A stretch of DNA of 64,000 nucleotides, taken from NCBI RefSeq assembly GCF_011751745.2, contig NZ_CP061170.1, forward strand, positions 1,550,001-1,614,000. Direction: 5' to 3'. The notes beneath the pieces are model-generated. The model was not told the DNA's origin, made no database searches, and worked only from the letters and a program-made list of their open reading frames with translations. The translations under genes were made by a program, and so were the position numbers. The first letter of the stretch is position 1. Each line of letters starts with the position of its first letter. The DNA comes from Paramicrobacterium fandaimingii. Its GTDB lineage: Bacteria > Actinomycetota > Actinomycetes > Actinomycetales > Microbacteriaceae. This document shows, one piece after another, positions 8,990 through 17,942 of the stretch.

Positions 8990-9946
8990 GTGCACGCCAT
9001 CGGGATCGATATCGGAGGAACAAAGATCGCGGGGGCCGTGGTTGATGACGACGGTGTGATCGTCAGAGAAGATCGAGTCCCGTCACCGGCCCGCGACAGT
9101 TCAGCAATTGAGGATGCCGTCGTCGAGATGGTGGAGCGTCTGCGCGACGGTCACGACATCGCCGGCGTGGGAGTCGCCGCCGCAGGGTTTATCGATGCGG
9201 CCCAGTCGACCGTCTACTATGCCCCGAATCTGAGTTGGCGCAATGAGCCATTCCAGGCAAAGCTGTCGGCGCGCCTGAAGATGCCTGTCGTCATCGAGAA
9301 TGACGCGAACGCAGCGGGTTGGGCAGAATTTCGTTTTGGAGCGGCTCAACTTGTCAGTGACATGGTCATGCTGACGATCGGCACGGGCGTCGGAGGCGCC
9401 ATCGTCACTGGCGACGAGCTCTTTCGCGGAGGTTTCGGCACCGGAGGCGAGCTCGGTCACATTCGGCTGATTCCCGGCGGCCTTCCCTGTGGCTGCGGCG
9501 TGCGCGGCTGTCTCGAGCAGTATGGCTCCGGCAGGGCGCTCGGCCGGCTCGCGGGCGAACTCGCTGATGCCGGTGGAATCGGTCAAGCTCTTGCCGATAA
9601 GCGTGCAGAGGCCGGCGGAACGCTGTCGGGCGAGGCGATCTACGAGCTCATTGTCGCGGGTGACGGCGGCGCTCTGACGGCTCTGCGCCGCCTTGGAGCG
9701 TACATCGGCCAGGGATGTGCGACCCTCGGAGCCGTGCTTGACCCGCAGATGTTCGTTCTTGGTGGGGGAGTCGCGCAGGCGGGCGAGCTTCTGCTCGAGC
9801 CTGTTCGCGCCGCGTATTTTGACAATCTTCCGGCGCGCGGATTCCACCCCGAGCCCGAGTTCGTGATCGCCGAGCTTGTCAATGATGCGGGAGTGGTCGG
9901 CGCCGCGGACTCGGCGCGGATCGCGGCGCAACGTCAGAGGTCATAG
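8990..9946 (+). CDS. ROK-family glucokinase
   Basis: A 318-residue ROK kinase, likely ATP-dependent glucokinase. N-terminal phosphate-binding GIDIGGTKIAGAV, sugar-binding ENDANAAGWAE, GTGVGGAIV, and the ROK zinc motif CGCGVRGCLEQYGSG with the preceding GELGHI are all present. The open frame extends 120 nt upstream, but GTG at 8990 is chosen: it sits 5 nt after GGAGGT, and the protein then begins right at the first beta strand. It ends 27 bp before the plsC-like gene, so the two are probably one transcript. Fructokinase or N-acetylmannosamine kinase activity is not excluded. Confidence 0.9.
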   Translation: MHAIGIDIGGTKIAGAVVDDDGVIVREDRVPSPARDSSAIEDAVVEMVERLRDGHDIAGVGVAAAGFIDAAQSTVYYAPNLSWRNEPFQAKLSARLKMPVVIENDANAAGWAEFRFGAAQLVSDMVMLTIGTGVGGAIVTGDELFRGGFGTGGELGHIRLIPGGLPCGCGVRGCLEQYGSGRALGRLAGELADAGGIGQALADKRAEAGGTLSGEAIYELIVAGDGGALTALRRLGAYIGQGCATLGAVLDPQMFVLGGGVAQAGELLLEPVRAAYFDNLPARGFHPEPEFVIAELVNDAGVVGAADSARIAAQRQRS

Positions 9947-9973
9947 GCAGCGAACGGGATACTGTTACATACG

Positions 9974-10663
9974 ATGTTCTACTGGATCATGAAGAACGTG
10001 ATCGTCGGCCCCTTGGTCACGGCGATCTTTCGCCCCTGGGTCGTGGGCGCCGAGAACGTGCCAGCACACGGGCCGGCGATCATTGCGAGCAACCACCTTT
10101 CGGTGATCGATTCGATCTTCCTCCCGCTCTACCTCAACCGTCGCATCTCGTTTCTTGCAAAGAGCGATTACTTTACAGGCAAGGGCATCAAGGGCTGGGC
10201 GACGCGGGCGTTCATGACGGCGACGGGTCAGATTCCGATCGACCGGTCGGGTGGCAAAGCCTCCGAGGCATCGCTCAACACGGGACTCGCCGTGCTGGGC
10301 CGCGGTGAGCTTCTGGGCATCTACCCTGAGGGGACACGCAGTCCTGATGCCCGCATGTACCGCGGGCGCACCGGAGTCGCGCGAATGGTGCTCGAAGCGC
10401 GTGTGCCGATCATTCCCGTCGTCATGGTGAACACCGAGCACATCATGCCGATCGGCACCCGACTTCCTCACATCAAGCGCCCAGGGCTCATCTTCGGCGA
10501 GCCCCTCGACTTCAGCCGATTCGAAGGACTCGAGGGCGATCGATTCATCCTGCGCTCGGTCACAGACGAGCTGATGTACGAGCTGCAGCGGCTCAGCCAG
10601 CAGAAATACGTTGACGTGTATGCGACGTCGGTGAAGGACAAGCAGGCCCGGGTTTCGCGATAG
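9974..10663 (+). CDS. 1-acyl-glycerol-3-phosphate acyltransferase (PlsC family)
   Basis: A 229-residue lysophospholipid acyltransferase. The catalytic NHLSVID box (NHx4D) lies near residue 40, the substrate-binding YPEGTRSPD near 118, and a further conserved VPIIPV motif follows. It probably makes phosphatidic acid from lysophosphatidic acid at the inner membrane face. It is located just before aroG, as its homologue Rv2182c is in mycobacteria. The ATG follows the ROK gene closely, without an obvious Shine-Dalgarno sequence. Confidence 0.9.
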   Translation: MFYWIMKNVIVGPLVTAIFRPWVVGAENVPAHGPAIIASNHLSVIDSIFLPLYLNRRISFLAKSDYFTGKGIKGWATRAFMTATGQIPIDRSGGKASEASLNTGLAVLGRGELLGIYPEGTRSPDARMYRGRTGVARMVLEARVPIIPVVMVNTEHIMPIGTRLPHIKRPGLIFGEPLDFSRFEGLEGDRFILRSVTDELMYELQRLSQQKYVDVYATSVKDKQARVSR

Positions 10664-10722
10664 GCTGAGAGCCGCGCATCGCGCTCTCCCATTCCCGCTC
10701 GCACACAGAAACAGGACAGCCC

Positions 10723-12093
10723 GTGACAATGTCAAATGACCCGGTAGTGAAGGCTGATGACTCAGTGATCGCCGGTCTCGACTATTGGCGCGAGCTTCCG
10801 ATTAAGCAGCAGCCGGCATGGCCGGATCAGGATGCTGTCGCCGAGGTCTCTCGCGAAATCGAGACGCTTCCGCCGCTGGTGTTCGCCGGCGAAGTCGATC
10901 TGCTGCGCGACCGTATTGCCCGAGCTGCGCGCGGTGAGGCTTTTCTGCTTCAGGGCGGAGACTGCGCCGAGACGTTTGCCGGTGCCACGGCCGACCAGAT
11001 CCGCAATCGGGTCAAGACGATTCTGCAGATGGCCGTTGTGCTGACGTACGGCGCATCAATGCCCGTCGTCAAGATGGGGCGCATGGCTGGCCAGTTCGCC
11101 AAGCCTCGCTCCAGCGACACAGAGACGCGTGGCGATGTGACGCTTCCCGCCTACCGCGGCGACATCGTCAACGGGTATGACTTCACACCCGAATCGCGGC
11201 GCGCAGATCCCAATCGTCTTCTCCGCGGGTACCACATGGCCGCGTCGACGCTGAACCTCATTCGCGCTTTCACCCAGGGCGGATTTGCCGACCTGCGCGA
11301 GGTGCACTCGTGGAACAAAGGATTCGCGGCGAACCCCGCGAATCAGCGGTATGAGCACCTTGCCAAGGAGATCGACCGCGCCATCAAGTTCATGGAGGCA
11401 GCGGGGGCCGACTTCGACGAACTCAAGCGCGTTGAGTTCTACACGGCGCACGAAGGCCTTCTCATGGACTACGAGCGGCCCATGACGCGCATCGATTCGC
11501 GCACAGGCCAGCCGTACAACACGTCTGGGCACTTCATCTGGATCGGCGAGCGGACACGCGACCTCGATGGCGCACACGTTGATTTCCTGTCGCGTGTGCA
11601 CAACCCGATCGGCGTGAAGCTCGGGCCGACGACGTCGGCAGACGACATGCTGCGCCTGATCGACAAGCTCGACCCCGAGCGCCGCCCTGGTCGACTCACG
11701 TTCATCACGCGAATGGGTGCGGGCAAGATCCGCGACGCGCTTCCTCCGCTGCTTGAGCGCATCAAACAAGAAGAGGCGAACCCGCTGTGGGTCACCGACC
11801 CGATGCACGGAAACGGCATCACGACGCCGAACGGCTACAAGACCCGTCGCTTTGACGACGTCGTCGATGAGGTTCAGGGGTTCTTCGAGGCGCACCGCGC
11901 TGTCGGAACGCACCCGGGCGGCATCCATGTCGAGCTCACGGGAGACGACGTCACCGAATGCCTCGGCGGCTCAGAGCACATTGACGAAGAGACGCTGTCG
12001 ACGCGCTACGAGTCGCTGTGCGACCCGCGACTCAATCACATGCAGTCGCTCGAGCTCGCCTTCCTCGTGGCCGAGCAGCTCGGCAAGGGCTGA
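10723..12093 (+). CDS. aroG: Class II 3-deoxy-D-arabino-heptulosonate-7-phosphate (DAHP) synthase
   Basis: A 456-residue plant/actinobacterial-type (AroA-II) enzyme that condenses phosphoenolpyruvate and erythrose 4-phosphate, the first step of aromatic amino-acid synthesis. Recognisable blocks are LQGGDCAETF with the metal cysteine, VVKMGRMAGQFAKPRS, YHMAASTLNLIRAF, TSGHFIWIGERTR, VGVKLGP-like IGVKLGPTTS, and WVTDPMHGN. The start is GTG 10723 or ATG 10729; the former is listed. It converges on the kinase gene at a hairpin. Class II enzymes of this group are often feedback-regulated and bind chorismate mutase, which is not in this window. Confidence 0.95.
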   Translation: MTMSNDPVVKADDSVIAGLDYWRELPIKQQPAWPDQDAVAEVSREIETLPPLVFAGEVDLLRDRIARAARGEAFLLQGGDCAETFAGATADQIRNRVKTILQMAVVLTYGASMPVVKMGRMAGQFAKPRSSDTETRGDVTLPAYRGDIVNGYDFTPESRRADPNRLLRGYHMAASTLNLIRAFTQGGFADLREVHSWNKGFAANPANQRYEHLAKEIDRAIKFMEAAGADFDELKRVEFYTAHEGLLMDYERPMTRIDSRTGQPYNTSGHFIWIGERTRDLDGAHVDFLSRVHNPIGVKLGPTTSADDMLRLIDKLDPERRPGRLTFITRMGAGKIRDALPPLLERIKQEEANPLWVTDPMHGNGITTPNGYKTRRFDDVVDEVQGFFEAHRAVGTHPGGIHVELTGDDVTECLGGSEHIDEETLSTRYESLCDPRLNHMQSLELAFLVAEQLGKG

Positions 12094-12110
12094 CGAGCGG
12101 CACCGACTGA

Positions 12111-12147
12111 AGCAGAGAGGGCAGGCTACGCGCCTGTCCTCTCTGCT
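12111..12147. terminator. Hairpin terminator between aroG and the kinase gene
   Basis: A 15-bp stem (12111-12125 with 12133-12147, one G-T pair) and a 7-nt loop in the 59-bp gap between two convergent genes. There is no T tract longer than two. Confidence 0.8.
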
Positions 12148-12152
12148 GTGCG

Positions 12153-14114
12153 TCAGAGGTTCGCGACGATGGTCACCGTCGAGCCGCGCTTGATCATCGC
12201 GCCCGCTTCGGGGTCTGTCGAGTCGACGGCGAAGAGATCGTTGATGACAGCATCCCAGTATTGTTTGGGGATGTTGGAGTCGATCTTCACCGTGAAGTCG
12301 GCCTCCTCGAGCGTCTGCTTCGCCTCGTTGACGGTCATGCCGACGACATCGGGGACCGCGACGAGGTCCTGCCCCTTCGACACCAGCAGGTTGACACTGT
12401 CGCCTGGTGCCAGCGGCTTTTCATAATCGACAGAGATGACCTTGCCCTTCGGCACGTCATCGCTGAACTTCTCGGAGACGGAGCCCAGTTTGAGCCCGGC
12501 CTCGTCCAGTGCCGCAGTTGCGGCATCCTTGGTCTCGCCGACCAACTGGGGAACGGATCCGACCGAGACGATGAGATCGACGGTCTTGCCCTGGAACGTA
12601 TCGGCGCCGCCCGTGACATCGTCACCGTCGATGGATGCCGCGATCACGCCGTCTGCGGCGACATCGGAGTTGAATTGGTAGCTGGCGTCGCCCATCTTCA
12701 AGCCCAGGTCTTCAATGGTCTTCTGTGCGTCAGCGATGGCAACGCCTGCCAGCGAGGGAAGCGTCTCTGGTTTCGGCCCGAGAGAGACATTTACCGTCAC
12801 TGTCGAATTCTTATAGACGAGATCGCCCGGGCTGGGGCTCGTGCTCGTGACGAGTCCTTTGTCAATGTTGAGGCTGTATTCCTCACCGGCTTCCACGAGG
12901 AGGCCCAGTTCGGTCAACGCTGCCGAAGCTTCATCGGGAGACCCGCCGACGAGGCTCTCGGGAATGGCGATGCGCGAACCGGGGCCGGTTCCGTAAAACC
13001 ATCCGGTGCCGCCAACGACGGCGCAGAGCAGCACGACGATCAGAAACATCCACAGGCCCTTGCGGCGACGCTTTGTGACTGTCGTTGTGAGTTTCTTCAC
13101 CGTTCCCGTTGTCGCCACCATCGAGCCGAGAGGGTCCGTTGTTCCTGTCGGCGTCGTGGGAGAGTCGAACGCCGTCGTTGCGCCAAACGCCGCTGTCTCA
13201 CCAAACGCGACGGTGTCGTCCATGGGGAACGCCACGGTGTGCTGCGTCGGTGTCGATGAAAGGGCGTAGCCGAGCTCGGCCTCCACCTCGTGCAGACGAT
13301 CGAGCATCTCCTGAGCGTCGGCCGGCCGTTCGTCGGGGTCCCGCTCCGTCGCCCACAACACCATGTCGTCGATCTCATCTGGGATGTTCGGTACGCGGGC
13401 GCTGGGGCGGGGAACAGAATCGTTCGCATGCTGGTAGGCGATCTGCATGGGCTGCTCGCCCTTGTACGGCTGGTCGCCTGTGAGCATCTCGTACATCATG
13501 ATGCCCAGCGCATAGATATCGCTGCGGGTGTCGGCCATGCCTCGAGTGACGAGCTCGGGGGAGAGGTAGGCGATGGTGCCGAGCAGCGCCTGCCCTGTCG
13601 CGGTGTTTGCCGAGGCGGCTCGAGCGAGGCCGAAGTCACTGATCTTGATGCGCCCGTCATCGGCAAGAAGCACGTTCTCTGGCTTCACATCGCGATGCAC
13701 GATTCCGGCGCGGTGGGCTGACGCCAGACCGGTGAGAACGGCATCCATGATGTCGACGACCTGCTGTGGCGTCAGGGAGCCGTGATCGCGAAGCAGCTCG
13801 CGCAACGTGATTCCCGGCAGGTACTCCATGATCAGGTAGGCCATGTCGCCGTCTTGACCCTGGTCAAAGACGCTGACGACGTGCGGATTCGCGAGTCGAG
13901 CCGCCGATCGGGCTTCTTGCACGAATCGGTTGGTGAACGCCTGGTCATCGCTCAGGTGGCCGTGCATCACCTTGATCGCGACGCGCCGCTCCAACCGATG
14001 ATCTGTCGCGACATAGACTGTAGCCATTCCGCCGCGCGCGATGCGCGAGCGCACCTCATATCGGCCGTCGATGACACGGCCGATCAGAGGATCGGTTTGC
14101 TGGCTAGTCGTCAC
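12153..14114 (-). CDS. pknL: Membrane serine/threonine protein kinase with four PASTA domains (PknL-like)
   Basis: A 653-residue Hanks-type kinase. The cytosolic kinase domain (about 15-280) has the glycine loop ARGGMATVY, Lys48 in AIKV, catalytic HRDVKPEN (140-147) and DFG (160-162). A Thr-rich juxtamembrane region and one transmembrane helix (about 354-375) follow, then four extracellular PASTA repeats (about 385-450, 451-520, 521-582, 583-653) of the type that bind muropeptides or lipid II. Location between aroG and an Rv2175c homologue identifies it as PknL-like rather than PknB. M. tuberculosis PknL lacks PASTA domains. The GTG start at 14114 is 6 nt after a -10 TAGACT. Confidence 0.92.
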   Translation of the reverse strand: MTTSQQTDPLIGRVIDGRYEVRSRIARGGMATVYVATDHRLERRVAIKVMHGHLSDDQAFTNRFVQEARSAARLANPHVVSVFDQGQDGDMAYLIMEYLPGITLRELLRDHGSLTPQQVVDIMDAVLTGLASAHRAGIVHRDVKPENVLLADDGRIKISDFGLARAASANTATGQALLGTIAYLSPELVTRGMADTRSDIYALGIMMYEMLTGDQPYKGEQPMQIAYQHANDSVPRPSARVPNIPDEIDDMVLWATERDPDERPADAQEMLDRLHEVEAELGYALSSTPTQHTVAFPMDDTVAFGETAAFGATTAFDSPTTPTGTTDPLGSMVATTGTVKKLTTTVTKRRRKGLWMFLIVVLLCAVVGGTGWFYGTGPGSRIAIPESLVGGSPDEASAALTELGLLVEAGEEYSLNIDKGLVTSTSPSPGDLVYKNSTVTVNVSLGPKPETLPSLAGVAIADAQKTIEDLGLKMGDASYQFNSDVAADGVIAASIDGDDVTGGADTFQGKTVDLIVSVGSVPQLVGETKDAATAALDEAGLKLGSVSEKFSDDVPKGKVISVDYEKPLAPGDSVNLLVSKGQDLVAVPDVVGMTVNEAKQTLEEADFTVKIDSNIPKQYWDAVINDLFAVDSTDPEAGAMIKRGSTVTIVANL

Positions 14115-14120
14115 GACACG

Positions 14121-14148
14121 AGTCTACGAACCGCACACTGAGTGTCAG
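14121..14148 (-). promoter_or_regulatory. Promoter of the PASTA kinase (leaderless)
   Basis: On the minus strand CTGACA (14143-14148), a 16-nt spacer, TAGACT (14121-14126), 6 nt, then the GTG start. Both hexamers are near consensus, and the spacing to the start codon implies a leaderless mRNA. Confidence 0.6.
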
Positions 14149-14198
14149 CACGGACACACGGGTTGCGCGCCTATTCGACCCTCTTCGTTATGGGATTG

Positions 14199-15590
14199 TC
14201 AGCCGAGCTGCGCCAGCCAGGACCGGGCAGACGTCTCCCATTTCGCATACGCATCGGGGTAGGCCGAGATCTGTACGGCCTGCGCGGCTTCCGTCACAGA
14301 CATGTCTTGCCACCCGGAGATGTCGAGAAGGCCTCGCGTCTTACCGGAGACACCGACAAAGAAGACCTTTGCCGAATACTCCGGATTCATGATCTGCTCC
14401 TTCGTTCCCCAGCCCTGACTTGAACGCTGTTGAAAGAGGCCCAGAGAGTCGCGATCTCCCCCGTTGACGTTGCGAAGGCTCGACTCCTGCATTGCGGCGG
14501 CCAGCGCGACGACGAGTCCGTAATCACTGACGCCCAACGAATGGCCAACGCGAATGATCGTCTGTGCGTTTGTCTTCATCTCCGCCGTCAGCGGGGTGAC
14601 GCTCTCGTCAGTTGACTTCTTCGACGATTCAGACTCCGTTGATCCCGTGCCGGGAATCGTGAGCTTCTGTCCAACATAGATAATGCTCGACCAGGTCAGA
14701 CCGTTGGCATCGAGAACCGCCTGAATGCTCACGTCATGTGCGGAAGCGATCCCGCCGACCGTGTCGCCCGAGACGACGGTGTACGTTCCGCCTTTCGACG
14801 TGGAATCATGCGACTCGGATTTCTTCGACTCTGACTTCTTCGAGTCGGACGAGCCCGAGGAGCTTCCGGGGATGGTCAGCTTCTGGCCTGGGAAGATCAC
14901 AGACGACCACGAGAGGCCGTTGGCGTCGAGAACGGATGTCGTGCTGACCCCAAACCGTGAGGCAATGCCGCCGACAGTGTCACCGGAGACCACCGTGTAG
15001 GTGCTTCCCTTCGACGAGTGTGATTCGTTCGACTCCGTATTCTTCGTCGACGATGACGTCTTCGACCCCGAGCTCTCCGCAGGAATGATGAGCTTCTGCC
15101 CGGGGTAGATGACGCTCGACCACTCCAGCGAATTCGCCGTGAGCACGGACTGCGTGCTCACACCGTGGCTGCTGGCGATTCGACTGACAGTGTCGCCTGA
15201 TCTCACGACGTGCGTTGACTGAGTGGATGCTGTCGACGCGGAGGCCCGAGGTGTCGACGATGAGGTCGTGGCAGCGAGAGTCAGATTCTGACCCTCGTGC
15301 ACAGAGCTGTCGGCAGCAAGGCCATTGAGGGCGGCAACGGTTTCGGCCGCGAGCCCGAAGCGGGTGGCGATGACGGCGATGCTATCGTTCGCTCCGACCG
15401 TGTACGACGCTGGCGCGGGAAGAAAATGTGACCTGTGCGTCAGGGTCCCCGAGCCCCGTGTGAATCCATCGGGGCCGTGGTCCGCGGTGTGATGCTCGTC
15501 GGCGTGCGCCGGCATGATCTGCATTCCGGCGGCCACGGCGCTCAGCAGCGCAATCGGCACAATGCTTTTCTTGATTGTCGTCGTCGGCAT
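14199..15590 (-). CDS. Secreted LysM peptidoglycan-binding protein with lysozyme-like C-terminal domain
   Basis: A 463-residue exported protein. A signal peptide (basic KK, hydrophobic IVPIALLSAVAAGM, cleavage after AHA) is followed by four LysM repeats (YTVGANDS..., HVVRSGDTVSRIAS, and two near-identical YTVVSGDTVGGIAS) joined by Ser/Lys/Glu linkers. The C-terminal domain of about 140 residues has AAMQESSLRNVNGGDRDS and LGLFQQR, resembling SLT/lysozyme-like folds with Glu as the likely catalytic residue. It probably binds and trims peptidoglycan. ATG at 15590 is chosen over the longer frame because GGGGGA lies just upstream and the signal peptide starts there. It lies between the PASTA kinase and the Rv2175c homologue. 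Confidence 0.88.
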   Translation of the reverse strand: MPTTTIKKSIVPIALLSAVAAGMQIMPAHADEHHTADHGPDGFTRGSGTLTHRSHFLPAPASYTVGANDSIAVIATRFGLAAETVAALNGLAADSSVHEGQNLTLAATTSSSTPRASASTASTQSTHVVRSGDTVSRIASSHGVSTQSVLTANSLEWSSVIYPGQKLIIPAESSGSKTSSSTKNTESNESHSSKGSTYTVVSGDTVGGIASRFGVSTTSVLDANGLSWSSVIFPGQKLTIPGSSSGSSDSKKSESKKSESHDSTSKGGTYTVVSGDTVGGIASAHDVSIQAVLDANGLTWSSIIYVGQKLTIPGTGSTESESSKKSTDESVTPLTAEMKTNAQTIIRVGHSLGVSDYGLVVALAAAMQESSLRNVNGGDRDSLGLFQQRSSQGWGTKEQIMNPEYSAKVFFVGVSGKTRGLLDISGWQDMSVTEAAQAVQISAYPDAYAKWETSARSWLAQLG

Positions 15591-15624
15591 TCTGTCCCCC
15601 TCGCAATGTCGTACAACGTCCCAA

Positions 15625-15653
15625 CCGTTACATACGCGTGTGAAGCGTGTCAA
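15625..15653 (-). promoter_or_regulatory. Promoter of the LysM gene
   Basis: On the minus strand a consensus -35 TTGACA (15648-15653), a 17-nt spacer and TAACGG (15625-15630) lie about 35 nt before the ATG, leaving a short leader that carries the ribosome-binding site. The -10 match is weak and the -35 perfect. Confidence 0.5.
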
Positions 15654-15820
15654 TAAAAGAGATGGATGAGAACTATGTTATTTGGCGGTCCACTGTTGCC
15701 CAAGTGGCTAATGTGATTAATGTGGTGAACGTTATAATAAAAAACGCGCAGTGATCGGTCATGGATGCTGTTGAAATGCCGCAACTGGCCTGAGCTCGCC
15801 AATCGTGGCACACTCGAATC

Positions 15821-16162
15821 GTGACTCACGACGACGCCTCAACTCAATGGCTCACCATCCCCGATCTCGCTGAGATGCTCGATGTGAAGCTGAGCCGCGT
15901 GCGCCGGCTCATTGAGGATCGTGAGCTCTTGGCAGTGCGCAGAGACGGGGTGCTCGTCGTGCCCGCTGATTTTCTGCGCGACGGTGAGCCGCTCACGGAG
16001 CTTCGAGGCACGTTCATCGTGCTGTCAGACGCCGGCTTTGATGACGAAGAGATTCTCACCTGGCTCACCGAAGCCGATGACTCCATCGGCGACACCCCAT
16101 TGAATGCGTTGAGAGCAGGTCGCAAATCCGAGGTGCGACGAGTGGCTCAGGCGCTCGCGTAG
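15821..16162 (+). CDS. Rv2175c-like winged-helix DNA-binding protein
   Basis: A 113-residue protein with an N-terminal helix-turn-helix (WLTIPDLAEMLDVKLSRVRRL) followed by a small wing (LAVRRDGVLVVPADF) and a C-terminal helical half (GDEEILTWL-like DDEEILTWLTEAD). This matches the actinobacterial Rv2175c family in length and order. In M. tuberculosis Rv2175c is phosphorylated by the neighbouring kinase PknL, which blocks DNA binding. The same pairing here supports a kinase-substrate relation. The GTG at 15821 lacks a ribosome-binding site; CACACT ends 6 nt upstream. The gene ends 3 nt before the convergent prenyl synthase. DNA targets unknown. Confidence 0.88.
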   Translation: MTHDDASTQWLTIPDLAEMLDVKLSRVRRLIEDRELLAVRRDGVLVVPADFLRDGEPLTELRGTFIVLSDAGFDDEEILTWLTEADDSIGDTPLNALRAGRKSEVRRVAQALA

Positions 16163-16165
16163 CTG

Positions 16166-17257
16166 CTATGCGTCGCGCTGCGTGACGGCACCCGCGAGGC
16201 TGAGCAGTTCGTCAATCGCGCCGCCGTCGAGCGGTGCGTTTCGAATTGCCTCCGATGCCCTCGCCACTTCGTCGACGATGCGGGTCTCGACCTTCGCGTC
16301 TGCCTCGCTCTCACGGATCATCGTCTGAATTCGTGCGACGTCTGCGTCTCTGAGCTGCGGATCACCGAGAAGCCCATCGAGTTCGTCACGTCCAGCGGGG
16401 GAGAGTGCCATGCGGGTCAGCCCGATGAGTACTGTCCGTTTTCCTTCGCGCAGGTCATCGCCGCTCGGCTTGCCCGTGACTGTCGAATCGCCGAAGACCC
16501 CGAGAAGGTCGTCGCGAAGCTGGTACGCGATGCCGAGGGGCAGTCCGTATGCGCGAAGCGCCGCGAGCTGGTCTGGTTGGCCGCCGCCCACAAGGGCGCC
16601 GAGCGACAGTGGAGCTTCGACGCTGTATTTGGCTGATTTGAAGGTGGCTACCGTTTCGGCGCGGCGGACTTGTTCGGCATCGGTGTGCGTGGCCCAGGAT
16701 TTCTCTTCGAGGATGTCGAGATATTGGCCAGCCGTCACCTCTGTGCGCATGCGACGAAACTCATTGCGGGCAACGCGTGCGATCGCGGGGTCGTTCAATG
16801 CAGCGAGCGCGTCGTCGAGCAGCTCGTCGCTCCAGCCGAGAAGCAGATCGCCGAGAAGCAGGGCCGCAGAGCGGCCGTATTCCTCAGAATCGCCGGCCCA
16901 GCGCGAATCCCTATGCTGTCGTTCAAATTGCCGGTGTGCCGACGGGCGTCCGCGGCGGGTGTCTGAATTGTCGATGATGTCGTCGTGCACGAGGGCCGCG
17001 GCATGGAAAATCTCGAGCGCGGATGCCGCGCCGATAATGGCTTCTGTCGCGTGTGACGCTGACGATCCCGTTACCGCGTGCCAGCCCTGATGGCAGAACT
17101 GAGCCCTGAACCTTTTTCCCCCTCTGAGAAATTCCCTTGAGAAGCTCGAGAATTGAGCTGTTTCCTCGGCAACTCCCGCCAAGATAGAGGTGCGCGCACT
17201 GAGAAACTCGTCGAGCCGAGTCTGGATAAACTGGAGCAGATGCTGTGGATCAGGCAC
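16166..17257 (-). CDS. Polyprenyl (geranylgeranyl-type) diphosphate synthase
   Basis: A 363-residue trans-prenyltransferase. The first Asp-rich motif (VHDDIIDNSDTRRGRPS) and the second (YQLRDDLLGVFGD) bind Mg-diphosphate; the FQ/YQ context and GKPSGDDLREGKRT are typical. It condenses isopentenyl diphosphate onto allylic diphosphates, giving precursors for menaquinone side chains, carotenoids or undecaprenyl carriers. The position matches idsA2 (Rv2173) in mycobacteria. The start is GTG 17257, preceded by TAGGCT and 6 nt, with no Shine-Dalgarno site. Product chain length cannot be fixed from sequence. Confidence 0.92.
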   Translation of the reverse strand: MPDPQHLLQFIQTRLDEFLSARTSILAGVAEETAQFSSFSREFLRGGKRFRAQFCHQGWHAVTGSSASHATEAIIGAASALEIFHAAALVHDDIIDNSDTRRGRPSAHRQFERQHRDSRWAGDSEEYGRSAALLLGDLLLGWSDELLDDALAALNDPAIARVARNEFRRMRTEVTAGQYLDILEEKSWATHTDAEQVRRAETVATFKSAKYSVEAPLSLGALVGGGQPDQLAALRAYGLPLGIAYQLRDDLLGVFGDSTVTGKPSGDDLREGKRTVLIGLTRMALSPAGRDELDGLLGDPQLRDADVARIQTMIRESEADAKVETRIVDEVARASEAIRNAPLDGGAIDELLSLAGAVTQRDA

Positions 17258-17263
17258 GCGTCT

Positions 17264-17269
17264 AGCCTA
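17264..17269 (-). promoter_or_regulatory. Candidate -10 element of the prenyl synthase (leaderless)
   Basis: TAGGCT on the minus strand lies 6 nt before the GTG start. There is no recognisable ribosome-binding site and no clear -35. Confidence 0.45.
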
Positions 17270-17340
17270 GCCACATGAAGGCGGGATAGAATTGGTGCAG
17301 ACATTGAGTCGCATCCGAACTCGTGAGAAGGGGGAAGGCG

Positions 17341-17715
17341 ATGCCACTATCTGAACAGGAGCAGAGGCTCCTCGATGAGATGGAGCGTCACCTCTATAGG
17401 AATGACGCTGATTTCGTTTCGACGACAGGGGATCGTCGAGGCCGTCCCTCGTACCGCAGCATCGCTCTGGGCAGCCTTGTTGTGCTCATCGGCATCGGCG
17501 CACTCGTCGCTGCCGTGATGATCCAGCAGCCTGTCGTCGGGGTCGTCGGATTTGTCGTCATGCTGGGTGGTGTGCTCCTGGCAATGCAGCCGTCGAAGCA
17601 TTCCGCTGAGCCCGCGGGGGACAAGAGCAAAGCACAGAAGACCCCGCGTGACGGCGCAAATTTCATGGACAAGATGAACAATCGCTGGGATCGTCGCCAG
17701 GAAAACGAACGCTGA
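17341..17715 (+). CDS. DUF3040 small membrane protein
   Basis: A 124-residue protein starting MPLSEQEQRLLDEMERHLY, the signature of the actinobacterial DUF3040 family (Rv2169c in M. tuberculosis). An N-terminal amphipathic helix is followed by two adjacent transmembrane helices (SIALGSLVVLIGIGALVAAV and VVGVVGFVVMLGGVLLAM) and a basic C-terminal tail. Function unknown; it lies directly upstream of mraZ across actinobacteria. ATG at 17341 has GGGGGAAGG upstream. An intrinsic terminator follows. Confidence 0.9.
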   Translation: MPLSEQEQRLLDEMERHLYRNDADFVSTTGDRRGRPSYRSIALGSLVVLIGIGALVAAVMIQQPVVGVVGFVVMLGGVLLAMQPSKHSAEPAGDKSKAQKTPRDGANFMDKMNNRWDRRQENER

Positions 17716-17745
17716 TTTTTACGTAGCTCCCTCTGACGGAGCGTG

Positions 17746-17780
17746 AAAAGGAATCGACCTGCGGGTCGGTTCCTTTTTTT
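17746..17780 (+). terminator. Rho-independent terminator after DUF3040
   Basis: A 14-bp stem (17746-17759 with 17764-17777, one G-T pair), a TGCG loop and a run of seven T. This is the only classic T-tailed terminator clearly seen in the window. Confidence 0.92.
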
Positions 17781-17942
17781 GTGCGTGCGTGGCGGCAACA
17801 GCCGTCATCCATTTCCCTCCACCACCGTTCGTCACGCTCCGTCTCGACAGATCTGCCTAGCCCTCCACCGCGGCCGTTTGTGACTCGAGAGGCCCCTAAT
17901 GCGGTGTCTCTGGCCAGTTATGCTCCGGATTGTGAAAAATCA

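Noticed and set aside
14700..15200. Tandem similar DNA segments in the LysM gene, considered as a repeat array
   Set aside because: They encode the repeated LysM domains in frame, so they are protein-domain duplication, not CRISPR or a separate repeat element.
15733..15738. A perfect TATAAT upstream of the Rv2175c-like gene
   Set aside because: No -35 at the right distance and 82 bp from the start codon in a generally AT-rich patch. It may be the promoter, but the evidence is not enough to call it.
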